Positions 8,287-15,479 of a DNA stretch of 64,000 nucleotides are shown piece after piece. The stretch's first letter is position 1; each line of letters begins with the position of its first letter. The notes beneath the pieces were generated by a model that saw only the letters and a program-made list of their open reading frames with translations, was not told the origin of the DNA and did no database searches. Made by a program: the position numbers and the translations under genes. Source of the stretch: CAYXAA01 sp964462985 (GTDB lineage: Bacteria; Pseudomonadota; Alphaproteobacteria; Rhizobiales; Stappiaceae); the NCBI GenBank assembly GCA_964462985.1, contig CAYXAA010000020.1:1-64000 (forward strand), read 5' to 3'.

Positions 8287-10368
8287 ATGCAGCAAGGTCC
8301 GAAGTCCGTCACACTTGGCCGAACCCTAACACGGAACCGCCCTCCGGGCGTAGCAGGCGTTCTTCGCGACTACACCAACAGGCGAGAGCCGGCGGAAACT
8401 CCGGAATTCCGACACACCAGATGGCGCCGATCGGACCCAGGACTGCCTGCTCGGCAGATCGAAGCGGCTGTAAAGCTCCGTCGACATGGCGACGCGGTCG
8501 GCGCGAACGGTCTACCGGATCCCGCGCAGCGGCGGCTCGACAGCGTTGTGGCCGTGCTCGTCGACCGCGGGCTGTTGCGGCATCGCGCGGCCAGGTTGTG
8601 CCACGAAGCGGGTCGGATCGGCGTTGCGCCCGGCAAACTGCTGCTTAACCGCAGGTTGATTTCCGAGGAAACTTTCTTCAGCGCCGTGGCAGAGGTGCTG
8701 CACCTGCCTTTTCTGCCGGACGGCAGCTTCGAGGCGTCGCCCGACCCGTCCTTCCCGCTGCCGGCACTCCGGAGCGGGGAGGGGCTGGTCGTGATCGGCC
8801 ACGCCGGCGTCGCCCGGCGACGGGTCGTCGCCGTCGCCCCGCGGCTCGAGGTTCTGGACGAGGTGCGTGGCCTGCTCGAGGTCCGCAGCGACTTGCGCGC
8901 CAGGGTGCGGATCACGACACCAACGGCGCTCAGGCGGGCCCTTGCGGCAACCGATCCGGGCAAGCGGCTGGCACTGCGGATGCCCGACATGTCGGCGCGC
9001 ACCCGGCTCACGGACGGACAAAAATGGGCTGGAGCCGGCATGCTCGCAGTGTTTGCCTGTGCCGTGACGCTGCCTCTGAACGCCCTGTTCATGGGCTTTT
9101 GCCTCGTGGCCGCCGCGGCCAGCGTCGTGGTCGGTGTCGCGCGCGCCGCCTCGGCGCACAGGCCGAGGGCGAGCATGCGGCCATTCCGGCTGCTCGGCGA
9201 TTCAGAGCTGCCGTTCTACTCCGTGCTCGTGCCGCTCTACGGGGAGCAGCGGGTCGTGGCCGATCTCGTCGCCGCCCTGGCGCGCCTCGATTACGCCCAT
9301 GACCGGATCGAAATCCTCTTCCTGCTGGAAAAGAGTGATGCGGAGACGGCCGCTACCCTTCGGCCCTTGCTGCAGCGGGGCATGCGGATTGTCACCGTGC
9401 CTGCCGGGGAGCCTCGAACCAAGCCGCGCGCCCTCAACTTCGGACTGCAGCAGGCGCGGGGCGACCTGGTCACGATCTATGACGGCGAGGACCGTCCCGA
9501 TCCACTGCAATTGCGGCTGGCTGCGTCGTGCTTCTCCGAGGCGCCGCCAGAGCTTGCCGTCCTGCAGGCGCATCTTGCCGTCGACCATGTCGACAGGGGC
9601 TTCCTGGTCCGGCAGTTCGCGCTCGAATATGCCGCATTGTTCGACAGGCTGCTGCCGTGGCTTGCCGACAGCGGCCGGCCGATCCCGCTCGGCGGCACCT
9701 CCAACCACTTTCGGCGCGAGGCGCTCGACGCCATGCAGGGTTGGGATCCCTACAACGTTACCGAGGATGCAGACATTGGCATCCGGCTGTGCCGTCACGG
9801 CTACCGCCTGGCGATGCTGGACAGCACCACCTGGGAGGAGGCTCCCACGAACTGGCGCGCCTGGCACGGCCAGCGCACGCGCTGGCACAAGGGCTGGCTG
9901 CAGACGCTGCTGGTCGCGTTTCGCCGGCCCTGGGCGCTGGCGCGGGAATTGGACCGGCCTGCCCTTGTCGTGGTTCTCATCTACGTCGTGAGCTTCGTCT
10001 TCACGCTGCTGGCCCATCTGCTGTTCGCGGTCCTCATTCCGCTCTACGCGTTCGGGCTGCTGGAGTTGCCCTTCAGCGGCACCTTTTTGGGCGACTGCCT
10101 GATCGTCCTCATCGTCTCGACGCTGGCGATCGGCTACGGCGGTTCGGTGACGGCCATGCTGTCGGCGGGCCAGCGCCGCAACATCCCGATCGGGGCACGC
10201 GACGTGCTCGGACTGCCATTCTACTGGCTGCTGCAGTCGCTCGCCTTCTTGGCGGCAGTCATCGATCTGGTCCGCCGGCCGCATCACTGGTGCAAGACCG
10301 AACACGGCGTTGCGAAGCGGCCGGCCATTGCCCCGACCCGCGCTATGAGCAAAGGCACTCGGTCCTAG
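8287..10368 (+). CDS. Membrane family 2 glycosyltransferase with N-terminal MshEN-like domain
   Basis: Predicted inner-membrane processive glycosyltransferase of 693 residues. Residues about 90-150 (GKLLLNRRLISEE, VAEVLHLPFLP) resemble the MshEN/GspE-N domain, which in NfrB- and MshE-type proteins binds c-di-GMP. Two transmembrane segments lie at about 245-285. The catalytic domain follows, with DGED at 399-402, TED at 492-494 and QRTRW at 529-533, the motifs of cellulose-synthase-like enzymes. Several membrane spans are at the C-terminus. The start at 8287 is chosen because GGGAGGGGGAG precedes it; the frame is open to 8149. No other polysaccharide gene is next to it. Polymer and acceptor are unknown; c-di-GMP control is an inference. 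Confidence 0.85.
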   Translation: MQQGPKSVTLGRTLTRNRPPGVAGVLRDYTNRREPAETPEFRHTRWRRSDPGLPARQIEAAVKLRRHGDAVGANGLPDPAQRRLDSVVAVLVDRGLLRHRAARLCHEAGRIGVAPGKLLLNRRLISEETFFSAVAEVLHLPFLPDGSFEASPDPSFPLPALRSGEGLVVIGHAGVARRRVVAVAPRLEVLDEVRGLLEVRSDLRARVRITTPTALRRALAATDPGKRLALRMPDMSARTRLTDGQKWAGAGMLAVFACAVTLPLNALFMGFCLVAAAASVVVGVARAASAHRPRASMRPFRLLGDSELPFYSVLVPLYGEQRVVADLVAALARLDYAHDRIEILFLLEKSDAETAATLRPLLQRGMRIVTVPAGEPRTKPRALNFGLQQARGDLVTIYDGEDRPDPLQLRLAASCFSEAPPELAVLQAHLAVDHVDRGFLVRQFALEYAALFDRLLPWLADSGRPIPLGGTSNHFRREALDAMQGWDPYNVTEDADIGIRLCRHGYRLAMLDSTTWEEAPTNWRAWHGQRTRWHKGWLQTLLVAFRRPWALARELDRPALVVVLIYVVSFVFTLLAHLLFAVLIPLYAFGLLELPFSGTFLGDCLIVLIVSTLAIGYGGSVTAMLSAGQRRNIPIGARDVLGLPFYWLLQSLAFLAAVIDLVRRPHHWCKTEHGVAKRPAIAPTRAMSKGTRS

Positions 10369-10497
10369 CGGTCGATGACGAGGCTCGTCCATCTGCGCTG
10401 GAAGGTCCCGACACGGGGGATGTGCCTCCCAAACGGGAGATGGAATGATTTGCGCAAAGCGGCACAGACGAGGCCTCCGATGAAAGGAGGGTTGTCA

Positions 10498-11122
10498 TGC
10501 TCAGACATTGCGCCGCAGTTGTTTCACTGCTGCTTGTTTCGACGCCGTTTGGGTGTGCCGACAAGCTTCCGAACGATGCCACACCGGGCAGAAGCCGATC
10601 CTGAACAACGTCCCGACCTGGAAATGCGAGGACAGGGACGCGCTCGCCTATGTTCTGGACCACCTCGATGAACTGGTGGTCAAGGAGGTTCACGGCGCCG
10701 GCGGCTACGGCAGCTGCTTGGCCCAGCGGCCAGCAAGAAGGAACGTGCCGATTTCGCCAGGAAGCTCAAGATCGATGCTGCCGAGTTGCGTTCGCTCTTC
10801 GCAGGAAATCGTCGAACTGGTCGAAGTCTCGCGCCTATTTCGCGCCGGATGGTTCGTACTTCCTCCTCCGCAAAGACAAGAGCCTCTACGGCGAGGGACG
10901 TTGGACGGTCAGAGGCAACAAGATCTGCGCCAGGTTCACATGGGCGCGGGTCAAACGGAGGAGAGCGGTCCGTTCAACGAATGCTGGTCCTGGTAGAGGG
11001 CCGGCAGGACGTACTGGACGCTGTGGAGCGGACCAGAAGACCGGCTACGATGGCGGCGAACTGAAAAAACTCGCCAAGCCGACAAGGTCACCAAGACGGT
11101 GCTGGCGCTGAAGAGCGAGTAG
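10498..11122 (+). pseudogene. Frameshifted DUF995-like exported protein
   Basis: A decayed gene. It begins with a good ribosome-binding site (AAAGGAGGG) and an ATG that reads MLRHCAAVVSLLLVSTPFGC, an export signal, but stops after about 35 codons. Homologous-looking text then continues by switching frame: PILNNVPTWKCEDRDALAYV (frame 2), KKERADFARKLKIDAAELRS (frame 1), YFAPDGSYFLLRKDKSLYGE and GRWTVRGNKICARFTW (frame 3), NECWSW then an in-frame TAG at 10994-10996 and RAGRTYWTLWSGPED (frame 2), YDGGELKKLAK (frame 3), ADKVTKTVLALKSE (frame 2). The G-RW-R-IC-FTW pattern followed by CWSW resembles DUF995 proteins of Rhizobiales. At least six frame changes plus a nonsense codon argue for real decay, though poor local sequence quality is possible. 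Confidence 0.75.
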
Positions 11123-11210
11123 CCGGTCGCGCGTTGGGACGCGGCAACGCTGCGGGCGGCGTCGACGCTCTCCCGTCGCGCATCAACGCGGCAGTGCCGC
11201 CTGGCTTCGG

Positions 11211-11264
11211 TCTGCCCGAAACCCGGCCCCTGCCCGAAAACCGGCCTCTGTCTGAAGACCGCCG
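11211..11264 (+). repeat. Three imperfect 18-bp tandem repeats
   Basis: Units at 11211-11228, 11229-11246 and 11247-11264. The first two differ at only a few positions (TCTGCCCGAAACCCGGCC and CCTGCCCGAAAACCGGCC); the third is diverged. In one forward frame they read LPETRP, LPENRP, LSEDRR. They lie between the DUF995-like pseudogene and tRNA-Gly, in a stretch with no convincing start codon. Confidence 0.7.
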
Positions 11265-11310
11265 ATATCGGGGTGCCGCCCGACTGCCTTTGGGCCGTAC
11301 AGTATGATTT

Positions 11311-11384
11311 TGGAGCGGGTGAAGGGAATCGAACCCTCGTCTTAAGCTTGGGAAGCTTCTGCTCTACCATTGAGCTACACCCGC
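11311..11384 (-). tRNA. tRNA-Gly (anticodon TCC)
   Basis: The minus strand reads GCGGGTGTAGCTCAATGG at the 5' end, then the D arm, an anticodon arm with loop CTTCCCA (anticodon TCC, reads GGA/GGG), the T arm GAGGGTTCGATTCCCTT, and ACCCGCTCCA at the 3' end with an encoded CCA. The acceptor stem GCGGGTG/CACCCGC pairs perfectly. Length is 74 nt. No extra stem or intron is seen. Confidence 0.97.
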
Positions 11385-11494
11385 ACGAGGCTCTATATCG
11401 GCGGCGGCGCGGGCGTCTGTCAAGCGGAGGCTGAGGCCAAAGGGGGCCGTGCGGGTTCGACGGCGCAAAACGCTGGCGCCACGGAGCACCATCC

Positions 11495-12616
11495 TCAGCG
11501 CGCCGCGCGAAAATGCTTGGACAGCTTCAGCGCCTGGCCCTGGTAGTGGGAGCCGATCCCCTCGCCGTAGAGCCGCTCCGGACGGGCCGCCATGTGCTCG
11601 TAGACGAGGCGGCCGACGGTCTGGCCGTGCTCGACGATGAAGGGCACCTCGTGCGAGCGTACCTCAAGCACGGCCCGCGAGCCTTTGCCACCGGGACCCT
11701 GTCCGCCCGCGGCGGCATGCCCGAAGCCGGGATCGAAGAAGCCGGCGTAGTGCACCCGGAATTCCCCGACAAGCGGGTCGAACGGCACCATCTCCGCGGC
11801 ATAGAGCGGCGGCACGTGCACGGCCTCGCGGCTGACCAGGATGTAGAACTCGTCGGGATCGAGGATCAGGCCGGGCACGCCTGCGCCGCGGCTGAAGATC
11901 GGCTCCCAGAAATCCTCCGGATCCTGGGCCGCCTTGGCGTCGACGTCGATGACCCCGGTGTGGCGCTTGCCGCGATAGCCGATCAGGCTGCCCGGACCGG
12001 CGCCTTCGAGGTCGATGGTGAGCTGGACGCCGCCGCCGATGCGTTCGTCGCCGCCGGCCACGAGCATCTGCTCCTCGTGCAGCCGTTTGAGGTCAGCGTC
12101 GTCCACGAGCGCATCGCCGCGCCGGAACCGGATCTGCGAGAGCCGCGAGCCCTCTCGCACCAGCACAGGAAAGGTACGCGGAGAGATCTCGGCATAGAGC
12201 GGACCATGATAGCCGGCCGGCACGCTGTCGAAACCGCGGCCGCCGTCGGCGATCACCCGGGTGAAGACATCGAGCCGTCCGGTGGAGCTCTTCGGATTGG
12301 CGGTGGCCGAGACGTCTTCGGGCAGCGCCAGGTCTTCCAGCAGTGGCACGATATAGACGCAGCCCGTCTCTAGCACCGCGCCGCCGGTCAGGTCGAACTG
12401 ATGCAGCTTCAGCCGCTCGAGCTTGGCGGCGACGCTGGTGCCGGTTCCCGGAAGAAAACTGGCGCGCACCCTGTAGGCGATCGGACCGAGTCTCAGATCA
12501 AGGCTGGCAGGCTGGATCTGGTCGTGGTCGAGCGGCCGCGCCGCGCGAATGGCTTCGGCTGCGAACAGTGCCCGCACCGCCTGCGCCGGCAGGATTCCTT
12601 CGCCCTCGTCCGTCAT
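11495..12616 (-). CDS. dcd: 2'-deoxycytidine 5'-triphosphate deaminase (duplicated-domain type)
   Basis: Deaminates dCTP to dUTP for thymidylate synthesis. The 373-residue product is about twice the length of E. coli Dcd and carries two dUTPase-like folds, the alphaproteobacterial form. Visible are QPASLDLRLG near the N-terminus, SSTGRLDVFTRVIADGGRGFD, and PAGYHGPLYAEISPRTFPV; the second half has EMVPFDPLVGEFRVHYAGFFDPGFG. ATG 12616 is chosen over a TTG five codons upstream because GAGCGGAG sits just before it. It shares its upstream region with the divergent metZ riboswitch. Gene order dcd-metZ-apaG is common in Rhizobiales. Confidence 0.93.
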   Translation of the reverse strand: MTDEGEGILPAQAVRALFAAEAIRAARPLDHDQIQPASLDLRLGPIAYRVRASFLPGTGTSVAAKLERLKLHQFDLTGGAVLETGCVYIVPLLEDLALPEDVSATANPKSSTGRLDVFTRVIADGGRGFDSVPAGYHGPLYAEISPRTFPVLVREGSRLSQIRFRRGDALVDDADLKRLHEEQMLVAGGDERIGGGVQLTIDLEGAGPGSLIGYRGKRHTGVIDVDAKAAQDPEDFWEPIFSRGAGVPGLILDPDEFYILVSREAVHVPPLYAAEMVPFDPLVGEFRVHYAGFFDPGFGHAAAGGQGPGGKGSRAVLEVRSHEVPFIVEHGQTVGRLVYEHMAARPERLYGEGIGSHYQGQALKLSKHFRAAR

Positions 12617-12750
12617 CGTCGCTCCGCTCAATGTTTCCGGACGTGCTTAGCCCAAGAACGGAGCGAGGCCAATGCCGACGTCGGCTAGATCCGTCCCGGA
12701 GGTCTCCGCCGTTGACGCGCGAAACCTCATGCCGTATCAACGGCCAGCTT

Positions 12751-12803
12751 CGTGGTGATTTGAGCCGGCCGGCTTGCAGCCACGTTAAACAAGTCGCTAA
12801 AAA
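12751..12803 (+). promoter_or_regulatory. SAM-II riboswitch aptamer upstream of metZ
   Basis: The sequence matches the conserved SAM-II (metA-type) aptamer of alphaproteobacteria: CGTGG (12751-12755), TGATTTG, a GC-rich loop, CTTGCAG, CCACG (12780-12784) closing P1, then TTAAACAAGTCGCTAAAAA. GATTTG (12757-12762) can pair with CAAGTC (12790-12795) to form the diagnostic pseudoknot. The ligand is S-adenosylmethionine, and the gene it precedes makes homocysteine for methionine, as expected for feedback control. Confidence comes from near-identity to the consensus and from gene context. Confidence 0.93.
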
Positions 12804-12812
12804 GGCCGGGTT

Positions 12813-12845
12813 GCGAAAACCCCGGCCCACGGCCGGGGTTTTCGC
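12813..12845 (+). terminator. Terminator-like hairpin between the SAM-II aptamer and metZ
   Basis: A perfect 15-bp inverted repeat (12813-12827 with 12831-12845) with a CAC loop; the 3' arm runs GGCCGGGGTTTTCGC. It ends 4 bases before the metZ ribosome-binding site (GGAG, 12850-12853). GGCCGGG at 12804-12810, just after the aptamer, can instead pair with CCCGGCC at 12821-12827, offering an alternative fold. It could act by termination or by masking the translation start. Confidence 0.7.
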
Positions 12846-12860
12846 ATCTGGAGACATCGC

Positions 12861-14063
12861 ATGACACGGGAAGAAAACGATCATCAGAGCGCCTGGCACC
12901 CGGCCACCAGGCTTGTGCATGGCGGTACGATCCGAACCGCCTTCGGCGAAACTTCCGAAGCGATGTTTCTGACCCAGGGCTTCGTCTATCCCACGGCCGA
13001 AGCCGCTGAGGCCCGGTTCAATGGCGAGGATCCCGGCTTCGTCTATTCGCGCTACTCAAACCCCACCGTCACCATGTTCGAGAACCGCATCGCCGCCCTC
13101 GAGGGCGCCGAGGCGGCGCGCGGCACAGCGAGCGGCATGGCCGCGGTCAACCTGGCGCTGATGGCGGCCTGCCGCGCCGGCGGCCATGTGGTTGCGGCCA
13201 AGGCGCTGTTCGGCTCCTGCCGCTACATCGTCGAGACGCTGCTGCCGCGCTTTGGCGTCGCCTCGACCCTCGTCGACGGGACCGATCTCGGGCAGTGGCG
13301 GGCGGCTGTCAGGCCCGAGACCACTGCGTTTTTCCTCGAAAGTCCGACCAACCCGACGCTGGAGGTGATTGACATAGCCGCCGTGGCCGAGATCGCTCAT
13401 TCCGTCGGCGCGCGGCTGATTGTCGATAATGTCTTCGCGACGCCGCTATGCCAGTCGCCGCTGTCGCTCGGGGCCGATGTCGTCGTCTACTCCGCCACCA
13501 AGCACATCGACGGCCAGGGCCGCTGTCTCGGCGGCGTCGTGCTTTCGGACGAGAAGTGGATTGCCGACGAGGTCATGCCGCTGATCAAGCACACCGGCCC
13601 GTCGATGAGCCCGTTCAACGCCTGGGTGCTCCTGAAGGGGCTTGAGACGCTGGCGCTGCGGGTCGAGCGTCAGACGGCGACCGCAGCCCGTCTCGCCGAC
13701 GTGCTTGCCGCCCATCCGGCGGTCGAGCGGCTGATCTATCCGGGCCGTGATGACCATCCCCAGGCCGCGCTGGTGAAACGGCAGATGAGGGCCGGCTCCA
13801 CAATGCTGGCGTTCGGCATCAAAGGCGGTAAGGCGGGGGCCTTCGCCGTGTCCAACGCGCTGAAGATCGTCAAGATGTCGAACAACCTCGGCGATGCTAA
13901 GAGCCTGATCACCCACCCGGCGACCACGACCCACCAGAGCATGTCCGAAGAAGCCCGCGCGGAGCTCGGGATCGACTCCGGCCTGCTGCGCCTTTCCGTC
14001 GGGCTGGAAGACCCCGACGACCTCGTCCGCGACCTGACACAGGCGCTTGATCGTGCGCTCTGA
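12861..14063 (+). CDS. metZ: O-succinylhomoserine sulfhydrylase
   Basis: PLP enzyme that makes homocysteine from O-succinylhomoserine and sulfide, feeding methionine and SAM synthesis. The 400-residue product belongs to the Cys/Met-metabolism (gamma) family: SRYSNPTVTMFENRIAALEG, TASGMAAVNLALMAA, and K214 in YSATKHIDGQGRCLGG as the cofactor lysine. The N-terminus (WHPATRLVHGGTIRTAFGET) is typical of MetZ. Expression is governed by the SAM-II riboswitch directly upstream. MetZ and MetY/MetB are close relatives, but the riboswitch and alphaproteobacterial context favour MetZ. Confidence 0.94.
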   Translation: MTREENDHQSAWHPATRLVHGGTIRTAFGETSEAMFLTQGFVYPTAEAAEARFNGEDPGFVYSRYSNPTVTMFENRIAALEGAEAARGTASGMAAVNLALMAACRAGGHVVAAKALFGSCRYIVETLLPRFGVASTLVDGTDLGQWRAAVRPETTAFFLESPTNPTLEVIDIAAVAEIAHSVGARLIVDNVFATPLCQSPLSLGADVVVYSATKHIDGQGRCLGGVVLSDEKWIADEVMPLIKHTGPSMSPFNAWVLLKGLETLALRVERQTATAARLADVLAAHPAVERLIYPGRDDHPQAALVKRQMRAGSTMLAFGIKGGKAGAFAVSNALKIVKMSNNLGDAKSLITHPATTTHQSMSEEARAELGIDSGLLRLSVGLEDPDDLVRDLTQALDRAL

Positions 14064-14160
14064 GTCCGGGCCTTCGGTCAAGAGATAGCCTCACCTTGCC
14101 CGGCCGTCGGATCATCTGCCTGCCACCGACCTTCCGGCGGTTCGCGCCGAGAAACCACCC

Positions 14161-14769
14161 TCAGTCGGAAAGCAGCCTGGCGACAAGCAGGAGCCTGGAC
14201 ACGGCCGAGACGGCGCAAACGGCGGCAAAGCCGTAGGCCAGCATCGGAAACCAGGCCGGGACCAGGCACATGGCGATGAAGACCGCGATCGTTTCGGCGC
14301 CTTCGGCGAGGCCGCCGAGATAGTAGAGCGACTTGACGCCCTGTGCTGCCGTTGAGAGGCCGCGGCGCTCTGCCATGACGGCAAAGCCGAGGAACGCCGC
14401 GCCGTTCATGTAGAAGCTCAGCAGAAGCGCGGCGGCCGGCAGGGCGTTGTCCGCCGGTTGCGCGAGCGCGAAGGCAAATGGAAACGCGCCGTAAAAGAAG
14501 AAGTCGAGCACGATGTCGAGATAGCCGCCCTTGTCGGTTCTGGCCGTGGCCCGTGCGACGGCGCCGTCGAGTCCGTCGGCCAGGCGATTGGCCGCGACGA
14601 ATGCCACCGCCACCCCGAACTCCTGGAAGGCGACGGCCACGGCCGCCGCCAGGCCACAGCCAAAGCCGGCGAACGTCAGCGCGTCCGCGCTGATTCCGGC
14701 TGCCGCAATCCTGCGGCCGGCGGCATTGAGCGGCGGGTCGATCAGTCTGCGCAGGGCGGCGTCGAACAT
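14161..14769 (-). CDS. CDP-alcohol phosphatidyltransferase family protein
   Basis: Integral membrane enzyme of 202 residues predicted to join a CDP-activated lipid or alcohol to an alcohol acceptor. The signature D-G-x2-A-R-x7-G-x3-D-x3-D is present in DGAVARATARTDKGGYLDIVLD's span (about residues 70-92), followed by several hydrophobic helices. The short length and sequence do not identify the acceptor; similar proteins sit near apaG and metZ in related genomes. The ATG at 14769 (MFDAALRRLIDPPL) begins the conserved part, although the frame is open to 14997. It is divergent from apaG across 180 bp. Confidence 0.88.
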   Translation of the reverse strand: MFDAALRRLIDPPLNAAGRRIAAAGISADALTFAGFGCGLAAAVAVAFQEFGVAVAFVAANRLADGLDGAVARATARTDKGGYLDIVLDFFFYGAFPFAFALAQPADNALPAAALLLSFYMNGAAFLGFAVMAERRGLSTAAQGVKSLYYLGGLAEGAETIAVFIAMCLVPAWFPMLAYGFAAVCAVSAVSRLLLVARLLSD

Positions 14770-14949
14770 GGAAAGATCCGGAATGTGCCGCCGGCTGTCA
14801 TCGCCGATCCGTTCCAGCAATGCAATTGGCTGGAGGCGGGCCGTCGGCCGCAGCGGTTGACCGGGACGGCGGCAGAAGCTACCTCGTCGCCTTCGGCGCC
14901 ATGCGCGAACCGAAGGTTGCCCCACGCGGGACGTAGACAGGACGCAGTC

Positions 14950-15342
14950 ATGTACCGAGCCGTCACGCGCAACATTCAGGTCACGGTCGAGCCGCACTAC
15001 CTTCCGAACGAATCCTCACCCGAGGAGGATCACTACTTCTGGGCCTACACGGTTGCGATCGAGAACCTGGGCACCGAGGCGGTGCAACTGCGCGCGCGCT
15101 ACTGGAAAATCACCGACGCCTTCGGCCGGGTCGAGGAGGTTCGCGGGCCGGGTGTGGTCGGTGAGCAACCAGTGATCGGTCCGGGTGAACGGTACGAATA
15201 CACCTCCGGCTGTCCGCTGAGCACGCCGTCAGGCATCATGCTCGGCACCTATCAGATGCAGACGGCGTCCGGCGATTATTTTTCCGTCGCCATTCCCGCT
15301 TTTTCCCTCGACCTGCCCGACGGCGCCCGGGTGCTCAACTGA
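14950..15342 (+). CDS. apaG: Co2+/Mg2+ efflux-associated protein ApaG
   Basis: Small beta-sandwich (fibronectin-III-like) protein of 130 residues, the usual ApaG length. Recognisable are VEPHYLPNESSPEEDHYFWA, RYWKITDAFGRVEEVRGPGV, VGEQPVIGPGERYEYTSGCP, GIMLGTYQMQ and IPAFSLDLP, all standard ApaG segments. In enterobacteria it is linked to cobalt and magnesium resistance (CorD), but the biochemical role is unsettled. The frame is open far upstream; ATG 14950 fits the family. Located between the phosphatidyltransferase and the signalling protein, in the conserved metZ-apaG neighbourhood. Confidence 0.95.
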   Translation: MYRAVTRNIQVTVEPHYLPNESSPEEDHYFWAYTVAIENLGTEAVQLRARYWKITDAFGRVEEVRGPGVVGEQPVIGPGERYEYTSGCPLSTPSGIMLGTYQMQTASGDYFSVAIPAFSLDLPDGARVLN

Positions 15343-15479
15343 CGCTCACGGATGTGCGATCACGAGTGAGTGTACGGCACCGGTCTTCCCTGTGTGCGTA
15401 GTGTTTTTTTTGCATTTTACCTCGATAGTCTTTCGAACGAGGGCGACAGGTTTCAGGCTGAGGCGGGGCTGACAATATC

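Noticed and set aside
11311..11384. tRNA-Gly as an integration site for a genomic island
   Set aside because: No integrase and no direct repeat of the tRNA 3' end found in the flanking 10 kb, although the adjacent stretch looks accessory.
14458..15342. Extended 294-codon reading of the apaG frame
   Set aside because: The first 164 codons are antisense to the phosphatidyltransferase gene; ApaG homology begins exactly at the ATG at 14950.
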